Of a stretch of DNA of 64,000 nucleotides, positions 8,162 through 16,865 are shown piece by piece; within the stretch, counting starts at the first letter, position 1; the number at the start of each line of letters is the position of its first letter. A program made the position numbers and the translations under genes. The notes below the pieces were generated by a model. The model was not told the DNA's origin. It saw nothing but the letters and a program-made list of their open reading frames with translations, and made no database searches. Source of the stretch: Trinickia diaoshuihuensis (GTDB lineage Bacteria; Pseudomonadota; Gammaproteobacteria; Burkholderiales; Burkholderiaceae); contig NZ_QUBS01000077.1 in assembly GCF_003390925.1 (NCBI RefSeq), positions 44,306-108,305 of the forward strand, in the 5' to 3' direction.

Positions 8162-10411
8162 TCACTGCTCGCCGCGGTTGCGCTTGCGACGCGCGCGGGC
8201 GGCGACGATCATCAGCAGGACGAACGCGAGCAGCGCGATGCCGACCAGCGGCACACCCCACGAGACGTAACGGCGCCACTCGTAGAGCCCGCTTTCCCCC
8301 GCACCGGGCGGCAAGCTGGCGTCGGGGTTGCCGCTGTCGAGCCACGCGAGCGGCCCGTTCTCGCCGATGATCGCCAAGTTGCCGCGATTGAGCAGGAACG
8401 GCTGAGCGGCAGCGGCCCCGCTGCCGGGATTCGCCGCGGCCCCGCCCGCACCGATCGCATACCACAGCACGCCGTCCTCGCTGTGCGCTCGTACCACTTC
8501 CGCCGTCGATAGGCGTTTCAAACCCGTCACGTCGAGCCAAGTCGCGTTCGTGCCGTTGATCTGCAGACGCGCGCCGTTCGTCACGCGAGCGGAGGGGTCG
8601 GCGCCGTCGACATTGACCTCCATGGCGACGAAAGGCTTCGCCGGCTTGACCGCGCCCTGCGCCGGCGCGATCGTCAGCTCGGCCAGCGTGGGCGAGAGGC
8701 CGCTCGCCGACGCGATGGCGATCACGCGCTCGAGCGTGCCCGGTGCGGCTTGCAGATAGCGCGGCGGCACGATGAGTTGCGAGCGGCCGGCCAGGAGGGG
8801 CAGCAAGCCGATGAAGGTGCCGTCCGGCTCGGCATCGCCCGGCAAAATGTAGCTGAGCGAGGGCAGCACGTTCACGGGGTAGGCCTGCGGAATTTCGTTG
8901 CAGTCCGCGGAATACGGCTGGCGTTGCACGGACACGCGCAAGGTGTTGCTCTGGCCCAGGACATAGCCGGGCACGCGTGCCGCGAGTTGCTCGGGCTGGC
9001 CGTCGGCGGCCAGTTGCTTGGCGGCGAGCAGGACGCCGTTCCAGTAGACCGTCGCGACAGGATGCGAGGACGCGGGCCCGGGCGCGGCTGCCACATAGAG
9101 CACGATCTTCGACGGCATGCGCGAGTCGGCCGAGGCGGCCGCGAGCGGAAAACTCACCGTCCAGTCGCCGCGAGCGAGCACGTCGAAGCTCTGTCCGGAG
9201 CCGCCGAGGCTCGACAGTCGCACCATGGAGCCGCTATTGCGGGCATCGGGCTCGGCGATCGGCGCGACGAGGCTGTCGGTCTGAAGCGCGCGGCGCAGCG
9301 TGTTGTCGAACAGACCCGCGGCCTGGCCGCCTGCGTCGGCGGCGACGGCAATCACCGTGCGCGCACCGAGTTGGGCCAAGCGGATCTGATGCGAGCCGAG
9401 CAGCGTGTCGGCGAGCGTGCCATGCCGCGCTCGCCAATCGCGCAGTGCGGCGCTCGCGTCGGCGTCGCTCGCAAGCTGGGCGCCCAGCGCGTCGAGCGCA
9501 CCGGCGAGGCGGGTACGCAATGCGTCGTCCGCCACGACGATATCGCCGCTGGCGGCCGGTGCGCCGAGTACGACGAGCGCGCCGAGTTCGGCGTCGTTCG
9601 CGAGACGGTGCGTCGCCGAGTTGTCGCGCAACGCCGCGAAAGCCGGGATCGCGGCGAGCGCGCCGGGCACGGCGATCCCGCGCGTATCGACGGCCTCGCC
9701 CACGGCCGGCAGCGCGCGCACCGATGCGCGCTTGCCTCCATGTTGGAGCGCCACGCCCAGACGCCATGCGCTGTCATAGGCTGCGGCGTCGAGCTTCGCC
9801 CCCGACACGAGCACCACGCTCTCGCCGGGCAACGTGTTCCAAGCGTCGTCGAGCGAGCCGATCGCGCCTGCGTCGAGATGGTAGGTCAGACGGGTGTGCG
9901 GCGAGACGACGACCGAATTCCCGTCGGAATGGTCGATTTCGCAATGGCGCGTGCCCGTGTTCGACCGCAGATTCACGGAAAGCCGGACGAATCCAGTGTC
10001 ACGTGGGCGCGGCGCGACGGCGAGGGCGCGTTGCAGCAACCCTTCGCCATCGGCCAAGGGTTGGGAAACCACGGGCTGGTTGTCCACGGACACCACGACC
10101 GAAGCCGAACCGGGCTGCCCCTTCAGATAGCGCCCGTCCAACGCGATCGCCGCATCCGCGAGCGATAGGCTCTTCGGCACCGGCAGATAGAAATCTTGGC
10201 TCGCATTGCCGGTCAATACGACCGGCTCGGTAATGCCAAGGTCCGCGAGCGCGATGCTGCGCGCGAGGTTCGTGGTGGCGCCGAACTGGCGCAGCGCGTC
10301 CGCGGGTGCGCTCGCGCTACTGCTCGTGGGCAGCAACGCGCCGCCCGCGAAGGCGCCGAAGGCGAGGCAGGCGAGGCGGCGAGAAGCGAAGAGTCGGCTG
10401 GAAAGCGGCAT
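8162..10411 (-). CDS. BcsB-like periplasmic subunit of the polysaccharide synthase
   Basis: This 749-aa protein has a signal peptide (about 1-34, ending SSSASA), a large periplasmic part and a single C-terminal membrane helix (about 716-738) with a basic tail. Segments such as DFYLPVPKSLSLADAAIALD and RLSVNLRSNTGTRHCEI resemble the jelly-roll/flavodoxin-like repeats of cellulose synthase subunit B. In cellulose synthase, BcsB is anchored beside the catalytic subunit and guides the polymer through the periplasm. Here it is encoded immediately upstream of the NfrB-like synthase (19-base gap), so it is best read as that enzyme's BcsB-equivalent partner. Confidence 0.82.
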   Translation of the reverse strand: MPLSSRLFASRRLACLAFGAFAGGALLPTSSSASAPADALRQFGATTNLARSIALADLGITEPVVLTGNASQDFYLPVPKSLSLADAAIALDGRYLKGQPGSASVVVSVDNQPVVSQPLADGEGLLQRALAVAPRPRDTGFVRLSVNLRSNTGTRHCEIDHSDGNSVVVSPHTRLTYHLDAGAIGSLDDAWNTLPGESVVLVSGAKLDAAAYDSAWRLGVALQHGGKRASVRALPAVGEAVDTRGIAVPGALAAIPAFAALRDNSATHRLANDAELGALVVLGAPAASGDIVVADDALRTRLAGALDALGAQLASDADASAALRDWRARHGTLADTLLGSHQIRLAQLGARTVIAVAADAGGQAAGLFDNTLRRALQTDSLVAPIAEPDARNSGSMVRLSSLGGSGQSFDVLARGDWTVSFPLAAASADSRMPSKIVLYVAAAPGPASSHPVATVYWNGVLLAAKQLAADGQPEQLAARVPGYVLGQSNTLRVSVQRQPYSADCNEIPQAYPVNVLPSLSYILPGDAEPDGTFIGLLPLLAGRSQLIVPPRYLQAAPGTLERVIAIASASGLSPTLAELTIAPAQGAVKPAKPFVAMEVNVDGADPSARVTNGARLQINGTNATWLDVTGLKRLSTAEVVRAHSEDGVLWYAIGAGGAAANPGSGAAAAQPFLLNRGNLAIIGENGPLAWLDSGNPDASLPPGAGESGLYEWRRYVSWGVPLVGIALLAFVLLMIVAARARRKRNRGEQ

Positions 10412-10464
10412 GACACAGGGCTCGAAAGAGGGATGATTGGGCGCGCCGGGGTGTGAACTCGGGC

Positions 10465-11682
10465 CTATTGCGCCGCGTCGTCCAAAGCCACCTGGCGGAC
10501 ATGGGCCGCGCGCGTCGGCGCGTCGATCGCATGGGGCCGGACGGCGCTCGAAAACTCGTTGAACGGTTGCCCCTTGAGTGCGGCGACGATACGTTCCGCC
10601 GCGAGACCATCGCCATAGGGGCTGATCGGCTCCCGCCCGGCAACGCCCACTCGACGCTCCTCGAGCAGTGCGCGCACGCCGTCAACGATCGACTCCGTGC
10701 GCGTGCCGACGAGCCGGACGGCTCCGGCTTCGAGCGCTTCGGGGCGTTCGGTGACATCGCGCATGACGAGCACCGGCTTGCCGAGGGCGGGGGCTTCCTC
10801 CTGGACGCCGCCCGAATCGGTCAAGACGATCGTGGCGCGCTGCATGAGCCGCACGAAGCCGAGATAGTCGAGCGGCTCGATCAAATGGACGCTCGGCGAA
10901 TTGCCGATCCGAGCGCGCACGGGCGTGCGGACGTTCGGGTTCAGATGGACGGGATAGACGATCTGCACGTCGCCGCTGCGTGCGAGTTGGTCGAGGGCCG
11001 CGCAGATGGCCGCGAAGCCCTCGCCGAAGCTTTCCCGGCGATGGCCCGTCACGAGCACGACCGGTTTGTCGTCGTCGAGTTCGGGCAACTGCGCGTCGAG
11101 CTTGGCGCGCAGCGCCGCGTCGGCATCGATGCGGGCCGTCGTCGCATAGAGCGCGTCGATCACCGAGTTGCCCGTCACGACGATACGGCCCTGCAGCGCT
11201 TCGGCCATCAAATTGGCTTTGGCGCGCGCCGTGGGCGCGAACATGATCTCGCTGATCGCGTCGATGACGCGCCGGTTCATCTCCTCGGGCCACGGGCTCG
11301 ACAGATCGCCGGTGCGCAGTCCCGCCTCGACGTGGGCGACCGGGACGCGGCGGTGGAAAGCAGCCATCGCGGCGGCGCATGCCGTCGTCGTATCGCCGTG
11401 GACGAGCACGTAGTCGGGGCGCTCTTGAGCGAGTACGTCATCGAACGAGAAAATCAAGCGCGAGGCAAGACCGTTCAGCGTTTGATTGGCCGTCATCAAT
11501 GCGAGATCGTAGCGCGGGCGAATATCGAATAACTCCAGCACTTGCTCGAGCATTGACCGATGCTGGCCGCTCACGCATACGATCGATTCTAAATCGGGGG
11601 CATCTTCGAGGGCTTTGATGACGGGTGCCATCTTGATTGCCTCGGGACGGGTGCCGAAAACGGATAGGATCTTCAACGACAT
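10465..11682 (-). CDS. wecB: UDP-N-acetylglucosamine 2-epimerase (non-hydrolysing)
   Basis: This 405-aa cytoplasmic enzyme interconverts UDP-GlcNAc and UDP-ManNAc. The family signatures are easy to see: SVFGTRPEAIKMAPV at the N-terminus, CVSGQHRSML, HVEAGLRTGDL, VTGHRRESFGEG and LTDSGGVQEEAP. The length is slightly above the usual 370-380 residues because of a C-terminal extension of about 25 residues. It is the first gene of the polysaccharide operon, 53 bases ahead of the BcsB-like gene. This suggests the operon supplies its own UDP-ManNAc for the NfrB-like synthase. A general role in enterobacterial-antigen-like or capsule synthesis is the alternative, but no such genes are nearby. Confidence 0.93.
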   Translation of the reverse strand: MSLKILSVFGTRPEAIKMAPVIKALEDAPDLESIVCVSGQHRSMLEQVLELFDIRPRYDLALMTANQTLNGLASRLIFSFDDVLAQERPDYVLVHGDTTTACAAAMAAFHRRVPVAHVEAGLRTGDLSSPWPEEMNRRVIDAISEIMFAPTARAKANLMAEALQGRIVVTGNSVIDALYATTARIDADAALRAKLDAQLPELDDDKPVVLVTGHRRESFGEGFAAICAALDQLARSGDVQIVYPVHLNPNVRTPVRARIGNSPSVHLIEPLDYLGFVRLMQRATIVLTDSGGVQEEAPALGKPVLVMRDVTERPEALEAGAVRLVGTRTESIVDGVRALLEERRVGVAGREPISPYGDGLAAERIVAALKGQPFNEFSSAVRPHAIDAPTRAAHVRQVALDDAAQ

Positions 11683-11919
11683 CGTGACTTCCCCGTGAAT
11701 GCGTATGCCGCGCGCGGCATGCGGCGGACTGGTCGTATGGTTCTGGGGCGCGCGAGCGGCAATCAGCGACGAACGTCGAATCGTTCCCGAGGTTCAATAC
11801 TGCGCTATCGCACCGGGAACGAATTTTCTGAAATATCGGGAAAGATCATGCAAACAATCGTTAAATCGTTCGCAAACAAACGTCAAATAATGCGCGGGGT
11901 GGGGACGCAAACGTTTGAT
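11683..11919. promoter_or_regulatory. Intergenic region upstream of the polysaccharide operon
   Basis: These 237 bases separate wecB (leftward) from the 3' end of a hypothetical gene that is also leftward, so the operon promoter must lie here or be read through. The part near 11820-11900 is AT-richer than its surroundings and has repeated AACAATCG / AAATCGTTCG / AAACAAACG-like words. No clear -35/-10 pair and no PIP box were found. Confidence 0.4.
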
Positions 11920-12390
11920 TTAATATCCGTGCGATAAAATGTCGCAGCCCTTGCGCGATGAATCGAGCGCATTACGCACCGCGTTATCGAACACCGTGCG
12001 GATAAATGTGGCGACTCGGCGATCGACTGAAGCGGTCACGAGCGTCAGCGGACATAATGGTGAACATTGCCCCGCCATATCGGCGAGTTGGGGCAGGCCA
12101 TAAAATGCGTTGCAGGCATCGGACTGAACGACCCAGCGTCCGCCTAGATGTTTGCGGAAAACTTCTCCCACGTAGCGAGCCATGCCGTCCACGAGTTGCG
12201 CCTCGCGGCGCCGCTTGACGTGTTCGATGCTCGGATACCGCGCCAACGCGAATTGCTCGATGGCGCTCAACGATTCGCGGGAGAAATCCAAGCGGACCGC
12301 CACCTCGGCGGGGATCGACTGACGAAGCCCCGCGATGGCGTCGTGCATATCCGTCAACCAAACGTGAAACCGGTCCTCGTCGATCCGCAT
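11920..12390 (-). CDS. Hypothetical protein
   Basis: This is an unrecognised soluble protein of 156 aa. The start at the ATG at 12390 (MRIDEDRFHVWLTDMHDAI) is preferred; the frame is also open to a TTG at 12450. The sequence is a normal amphipathic mix with no signal peptide or membrane segment. It has two central cysteines close together (GQCSPLCPL) and a C-terminal helix rich in charged residues. No family could be assigned. It is followed by the polysaccharide operon in the same direction, and upstream lies the divergent toxin-antitoxin remnant. Confidence 0.5.
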   Translation of the reverse strand: MRIDEDRFHVWLTDMHDAIAGLRQSIPAEVAVRLDFSRESLSAIEQFALARYPSIEHVKRRREAQLVDGMARYVGEVFRKHLGGRWVVQSDACNAFYGLPQLADMAGQCSPLCPLTLVTASVDRRVATFIRTVFDNAVRNALDSSRKGCDILSHGY

Positions 12391-12684
12391 CGTCAATCCC
12401 AGCCATCCGTGGGGGAAAAATAGCGCTGGGCTATTTGCGTGTTGCCGCAAGGGCCCAGGGCCTGCCGCCGTCTCAGTTCGAAATGCGCGCCGGAAGTTGC
12501 GTCCAGCTCATGGCGACATGATAGCCGCGGCGCGCGGCGGGTTCTCGGGAGCCGGGCGGCTGCGGGGCGGGAGAGTCCGCCGCCAACTGCTCCGCGGACC
12601 TGGATTGGTCTGATATTTGGCACTTTCGTGTCCGTTGAGATGTTCCGCCATTAGGGTCGCCGCATATCGCATCGCGACGACCGA

Positions 12685-12924
12685 GTGGCCAAGCGGCGCA
12701 TACAGGCGCGCGTCGACCGGCTTGCAATGGGTAACTTCGGGGACAGCAAGCTTGTCGGCGCGCCGATTACGGAATTGCGGATCGATCATGGCCCCGGCTA
12801 TCGGGTGTACTGCACGCGGCGAGGTCAAGTACTGGTCGTCCTGCTTTGTGGCGGGGACAAGTCCTCGCAAGACGCCGATATTCGCGCGGCTCACGCGATG
12901 CTCGGCCGCTTAGACTTGGAGTGA
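12685..12924 (+). pseudogene. Truncated HigB/RelE-type toxin of a toxin-antitoxin pair
   Basis: The frame encodes AKRRIQARVDRLAMGNFGDS and ELRIDHGPGYRVYCTRRGQ, the conserved core of the roughly 100-aa addiction-module killer family (RelE/HigB fold, an mRNA interferase by family). Only about 79 residues remain from a GTG at 12685. Upstream in frame there is a TAG at 12652, and none of the three frames between 12600 and 12684 encodes the usual first strand and helix. The toxin therefore looks N-terminally decayed, with about 20 residues missing. The antitoxin gene follows 6 bases after the stop. A short functional GTG-initiated product cannot be excluded. Confidence 0.7.
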
Positions 12925-12930
12925 TTCGTT

Positions 12931-13233
12931 ATGGAAATCGTGAAAACGCGCCCCTGGGACTCGGCCGATCATCTGAAGACGGAGGAAGACATCGCGGAGT
13001 ATTTCGACGCGTGCCTGGTCGAAGGGGGCGATGATCCTGCTTTTATCGCCCACGCCCTCGGCGTCATCGCACGAGCACGCGGCATGTCACAAGTCGCACG
13101 CGACGCCGGGATCTCGCGCGAAGGGCTCTATAAAGCGCTTTCGGCCGAAGGTAACCCCAGTTTCGGCACCATCCTCAAAGTCATTAAAGCTCTCGGCCTC
13201 CAACTGCACGGATCGCGCGCCGCGTCTACTTAA
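12931..13233 (+). CDS. HigA-like helix-turn-helix antitoxin (addiction-module antidote)
   Basis: This 100-aa DNA-binding protein has an N-terminal segment typical of the antidote family (WDSADHLKTEEDIAEYFDAC). A helix-turn-helix follows, covering MSQVARDAGISREGLYKALS, then the GNPSFGTILKVIKALGL tail. It would neutralise the upstream RelE/HigB-type toxin and repress the pair. The gene is intact although the toxin appears truncated, so it may persist as an orphan regulator or an anti-addiction relic. Confidence 0.85.
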   Translation: MEIVKTRPWDSADHLKTEEDIAEYFDACLVEGGDDPAFIAHALGVIARARGMSQVARDAGISREGLYKALSAEGNPSFGTILKVIKALGLQLHGSRAAST

Positions 13234-13388
13234 TCAATCGGCGTGCGGCCGATACGGCCCAGCGGACCCCGCCAGCAAGTCTTTTCGCAAGTCACTACAA
13301 TAGCGCACGACGATCCTCGGACCGGCTTGCCCGCCGAGCGCGAACCGTCCCCCGTTGCTCGAGCCTGGCCCCGCTACCCGTTGCTTTG

Positions 13389-14624
13389 ATGACTCCCGAT
13401 CTGTCCGCTCCTCCCTTGGCGCCGCCGCGCAAACAAAATTCGCCGCGCTTCCTCTTGCTTCTGATCTGCCTGTTCGCGTCAGCCGGGCAACTCGCCATCG
13501 ACATCTACGTCCCCGCGCTGCCGGCCATGGCACGTTACTTCGCCACGTCGCCGCAAGCGATTCAGTCGAGCGTCTCGGGCTACATGGCGGCCTACGCGCT
13601 CGGTCAGCTCATATTCGGGCCGGTTGCCGACGCCTACGGACGCAAGCGCGTGCTCGCGTTCGGTCTCGTCATCTATACGCTCGGTTGCCTGCTCTCGCTC
13701 GCGGCGCCGAATCTCGAAACGTTCATTCTCGCGCGCTGCCTGCAAGGCTTCGGTATCGCCGTCACGAATCTGCTGGCCAAGGCGATCATCACCGATTCGT
13801 TTTCCGGCCAAGGGCTGATCCACGCGTTCACCTACATGTCGATCGCCTGGGGGCTCGCGCCGATCGTTGCCCCCGTCATCGGCGCGCATTTGCAGACATG
13901 GTTCGACTGGCAAGCGTGTCTCGTCTTTCTACTCGTCTATTCGCTGCTGATGTGGGCCATTCTCTGGCGTTATCGCGAGACGCTGCCCGCCCCGGTTCAT
14001 CTGGAGCCGCGCACGCTCGTGAAAAACGCGCGCATGGTCTTGTCGAGCCCGGTATTCCAAAGCTGTTTTCTTGCGCAAGGGCTGTGCTACAGCATCTTGC
14101 TCGTGTTCAACATCGTCGGGCCGTTCATGGTCCAAATCACGCTGCACAAAGAACCGACCTATTTCGGCTACCTCGCGCTCGGCATCGGGATGATGTATTT
14201 CCTAGGCGGCCTATCGAATCGGCTCCACGGACCGCGGCTGCCCACGGCGGAAACCCGCCTGCGCGCCGGCGCATGGTCGATGGCCGCGGCCTCGCTCGCC
14301 ATGCTCGCGCTTGCCTCGACGGTCGGTCTGCGGGTTTGGACGCTCGCGGTGCCGGTCCTCGTTATGGGTCTTTGCGCGGGGGCCATGTATCCCACGCTGA
14401 TGGCCAAGGGCAATTCGCTGTTCCCGCATATCGCAGGGTTGACGAGTGCGATTCTCGGGTGCGCGCTGCTGCTCGTGTCGTCAGCCATGATGGGACTGGC
14501 CGGCTTCGTATCGGTGCATACGCTGCTCCCGCTCGCCGTGTTCTTTGCGATTCTCGCGGGGACGGTCGTCGTCATGGTCACGAAGCTGCTGCGGCATCTA
14601 TCGCAATTGGAAGTGCGAGCTTAG
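13389..14624 (+). CDS. Bcr/CflA-family drug efflux MFS transporter
   Basis: This 411-aa inner-membrane protein has twelve predicted hydrophobic segments. The sequence IDIYVPALPAMARYF after helix 1 and the motif GPVADAYGRKRV between helices 2 and 3 are hallmarks of the DHA1 Bcr/CflA group, proton-driven exporters of drugs or metabolites. The ATG at 13389 is used; a TTG precedes it directly. It stands alone with no linked regulator or periplasmic adaptor. Substrate unknown. Confidence 0.88.
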   Translation: MTPDLSAPPLAPPRKQNSPRFLLLLICLFASAGQLAIDIYVPALPAMARYFATSPQAIQSSVSGYMAAYALGQLIFGPVADAYGRKRVLAFGLVIYTLGCLLSLAAPNLETFILARCLQGFGIAVTNLLAKAIITDSFSGQGLIHAFTYMSIAWGLAPIVAPVIGAHLQTWFDWQACLVFLLVYSLLMWAILWRYRETLPAPVHLEPRTLVKNARMVLSSPVFQSCFLAQGLCYSILLVFNIVGPFMVQITLHKEPTYFGYLALGIGMMYFLGGLSNRLHGPRLPTAETRLRAGAWSMAAASLAMLALASTVGLRVWTLAVPVLVMGLCAGAMYPTLMAKGNSLFPHIAGLTSAILGCALLLVSSAMMGLAGFVSVHTLLPLAVFFAILAGTVVVMVTKLLRHLSQLEVRA

Positions 14625-14753
14625 CGGGTCGGGAAGAGCCTGCATCGAGCATGACCATTGCCTCAGTGGCTCACGGCTCCGAACGGTGACTCACTGCATG
14701 CGAGACACGGTGTAGCCAAATTCGCTACACATGAAGCCTTTTTTGCTCCAATC

Positions 14754-15473
14754 CTACTCCCCGGCGTGTTCGGTCTCTTGGCGCACCGCCGCCTGCCCGA
14801 GCACCGCGTCGCGCTTGGCCAGCAAATGCGTGCGCAAAATCGCCGCCATTTTCTTGCCGTCGCGCGCCTCCAGCGCCCGAATCATCTCTTCATGATCACG
14901 GACGGCGCTTTCCCATTTCGAGGCCGAATAATTCGAACGAAACCGCAGGGCCTGCAACCGGCGATTCGTCGCCAGGTACATCTGTCGCAGCGCCGTGTTG
15001 CGTGCTGCCTCGCTGATGCGGTCGTGAATCGCGCGGTTGCGCGCGTAGTAACCAGGCAAATCGTGCTGCACGTGGCAAGCGAGCATTTCGTCATGCAGCA
15101 CCTTGATCTCGGCCAATTCGGCGGCCGTGATGCGCTCGCACGCCAGCTCGCCTGAAAACGCCTCGAGCCCGCTCATCAGTTCGAACGTCTCGCGGACCTC
15201 GACCTCGCTCATCTGCGACACGATCGCGCCCCGATTGGGCAGCAGTTCGACGAGCCCCTCGACGGCCAGCACCTTGAACGCCTCGCGCAGCGGCGTACGC
15301 GATACGCCGAGGCGCTCGCAGAGCTCGCGCTCGTTCAGCTTCAAGCCCGGCGCAAGCAGCCCCTCGACGATAAACGTGCGCAGATGATCCACAACCGTGT
15401 CGTGCAACTGCTGGCGCTCCACCTTCGGCAAAAGCGGCACGACATCGGCGCTTGGCGCGCTCGTATTTTGCAT
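14754..15473 (-). CDS. GntR-family (FadR/FCD subgroup) transcriptional regulator
   Basis: This 239-aa protein has an N-terminal winged helix-turn-helix (about residues 25-90; LNERELCERLGVSRTPLREA) and an all-helical FCD ligand domain (about 95-225). The histidine-containing segments YARNRAIHDRISEAA and VRDHEEMIRALEARD fit the metal/ligand site of this class. It is transcribed away from the aminotransferase operon and very probably controls it. A perfect palindrome covers its own start codon and a near copy lies just before the aminotransferase gene, which suggests autoregulation as well. Confidence 0.88.
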   Translation of the reverse strand: MQNTSAPSADVVPLLPKVERQQLHDTVVDHLRTFIVEGLLAPGLKLNERELCERLGVSRTPLREAFKVLAVEGLVELLPNRGAIVSQMSEVEVRETFELMSGLEAFSGELACERITAAELAEIKVLHDEMLACHVQHDLPGYYARNRAIHDRISEAARNTALRQMYLATNRRLQALRFRSNYSASKWESAVRDHEEMIRALEARDGKKMAAILRTHLLAKRDAVLGQAAVRQETEHAGE

Positions 15474-15478
15474 GCAAA
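15467..15478. promoter_or_regulatory. Candidate GntR operator, palindrome TTTGCATGCAAA
   Basis: This perfect 12-base palindrome overlaps the start codon of the GntR gene. A copy differing at one base (TTTGCATTCAAA) lies at 15611-15622, in front of the divergent aminotransferase gene. Paired matching sites in a divergent regulator/operon gap are the expected pattern for GntR operators. The assignment is inference. Confidence 0.5.
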
Positions 15479-15610
15479 CCTCCCCCCACTTCCAATGACA
15501 GGAATTTTACAGGAGCATTCGCGGCTGCCTGCCGCTTTTGGCGCGGCTCGCACATCATCATGCCTGCCCCTGTTTTCTCTTCCATCAGACAAAAACATGA
15601 GTTAAAGTTT

Positions 15611-15622
15611 TTTGCATTCAAA
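15611..15622. promoter_or_regulatory. Candidate GntR operator, second site (TTTGCATTCAAA)
   Basis: This site differs by one base from the palindrome at 15467-15478 and lies 22 bases upstream of the aminotransferase start codon, where a bound repressor would block transcription. It is supported only by the repeat and its position. Confidence 0.45.
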
Positions 15623-15644
15623 ATTCAAAACAAGGACCCGACGC

Positions 15645-16865
15645 ATGTTGAAGCTCGACTTCCACCCGGCCGGTCGCCACTTTCTGCAGATTCCGGGGCC
15701 GAGTCCGGTGCCCGACCGCATCTTGCGCGCGATGAGTCTGCCCACGATCGACCACCGCGGCCCGGAGTTCGGCGCGCTGGGGCTGAAAGTACTCGAAGGC
15801 ATCCGCAAGATCTTCAAGACGAACCAGCCCGTGGTGATCTACCCGGCGTCCGGTACGGGCGCTTGGGAAGCGGCGCTCAGTAACACGTTGAGCCCGGGCG
15901 ACAGCGTGCTCATGTACGAAACCGGACATTTCGCCACGCTGTGGAAGAAGATGGCCGAGAATCTGGGGCTCAAGCCCGAGTTCCTCGGCTTGCCCGGCAC
16001 CGAGGGCTGGCGCCGCGGGGTGCAGGCCGACCGGATCGAAGCGCGTTTGCGCGCCGATGCCGGCCACACGATCAAAGCCGTGTGCGTCGTGCACAACGAA
16101 ACCTCGACGGGCGTCACCTCCGATATCGCCGCCGTGCGCCGCGCCATCGACGCGGCCGGGCATCCGGCGCTGCTGCTCGTCGATACGATCTCGGGCCTTG
16201 CCTCGGCCGACTACCGGCATGACGAATGGGGCGTGGACGTCACGGTGTCCGGCTCGCAAAAAGGCTTGATGCTGCCGCCCGGCATCAGCTTCAACGCCGT
16301 TTCGCCGAAAGCACTCGAAGCGAGCAAAACGGCTAAGCTGCCGCGCGCGTTTTGGGGCTGGGGCGAGATCATCGAAATGAACAAGCAGGGCTACTGGCCG
16401 TACACGCCGAGCACGAATCTGCTCTACGGGCTGGCCGAGGCCATCGACATGATTCTCGCGGAAGGGCTCGAGAACGTCTTCGCGCGCCATCAACGGCTCG
16501 CTTGCGCCTGCCGCGCCGCCGTCACGGCCTGGGGCCTCGAGATCCAGTGCGCCGATCCGGCCGTCTATTCGCCCGTGCTGACCGGCGTCGTGATGCCCGA
16601 AGGTATCGATGCCGACGCCGTGCGCAAACTCATCTACGAGCACTTCGACATGTCGCTCGGCACGGGGCTCGGCAAGGTCAAAGGCCGCATGTTCCGCATC
16701 GGCCACCTTGGCGATTGCAACGACCTCACGCTAATGGCCACGCTTTCGGGGTGCGAAATGGGGCTGCGGCTCGCGGGCGTGAAGCTCGCCGGCAGCGGCG
16801 TCTTGGCCGCAATGGATCACCTGACGCGGAACGCGGTGAAGCCGGTACTGGGGGGGGCAGCATGA
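15645..16865 (+). CDS. Class V PLP-dependent aminotransferase (serine/alanine-glyoxylate type)
   Basis: This 406-aa enzyme has the fold-type I class V signature. The schiff-base lysine is K206 in TVSGSQKGLML, and D180 in LLLVDTISGLAS binds the cofactor pyridine nitrogen. The N-terminal IPGPSPVPDRILRAM motif is typical of serine-glyoxylate / alanine-glyoxylate aminotransferases. The ATG at 15645 has an AAGGA site; the frame is open slightly further upstream. Its stop overlaps the start of the hydratase-like gene (ATGA). With the hydratase, the ACS-type transporter and the GntR regulator it forms a small catabolic operon. The true amino donor is not evident from sequence. Confidence 0.85.
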   Translation: MLKLDFHPAGRHFLQIPGPSPVPDRILRAMSLPTIDHRGPEFGALGLKVLEGIRKIFKTNQPVVIYPASGTGAWEAALSNTLSPGDSVLMYETGHFATLWKKMAENLGLKPEFLGLPGTEGWRRGVQADRIEARLRADAGHTIKAVCVVHNETSTGVTSDIAAVRRAIDAAGHPALLLVDTISGLASADYRHDEWGVDVTVSGSQKGLMLPPGISFNAVSPKALEASKTAKLPRAFWGWGEIIEMNKQGYWPYTPSTNLLYGLAEAIDMILAEGLENVFARHQRLACACRAAVTAWGLEIQCADPAVYSPVLTGVVMPEGIDADAVRKLIYEHFDMSLGTGLGKVKGRMFRIGHLGDCNDLTLMATLSGCEMGLRLAGVKLAGSGVLAAMDHLTRNAVKPVLGGAA

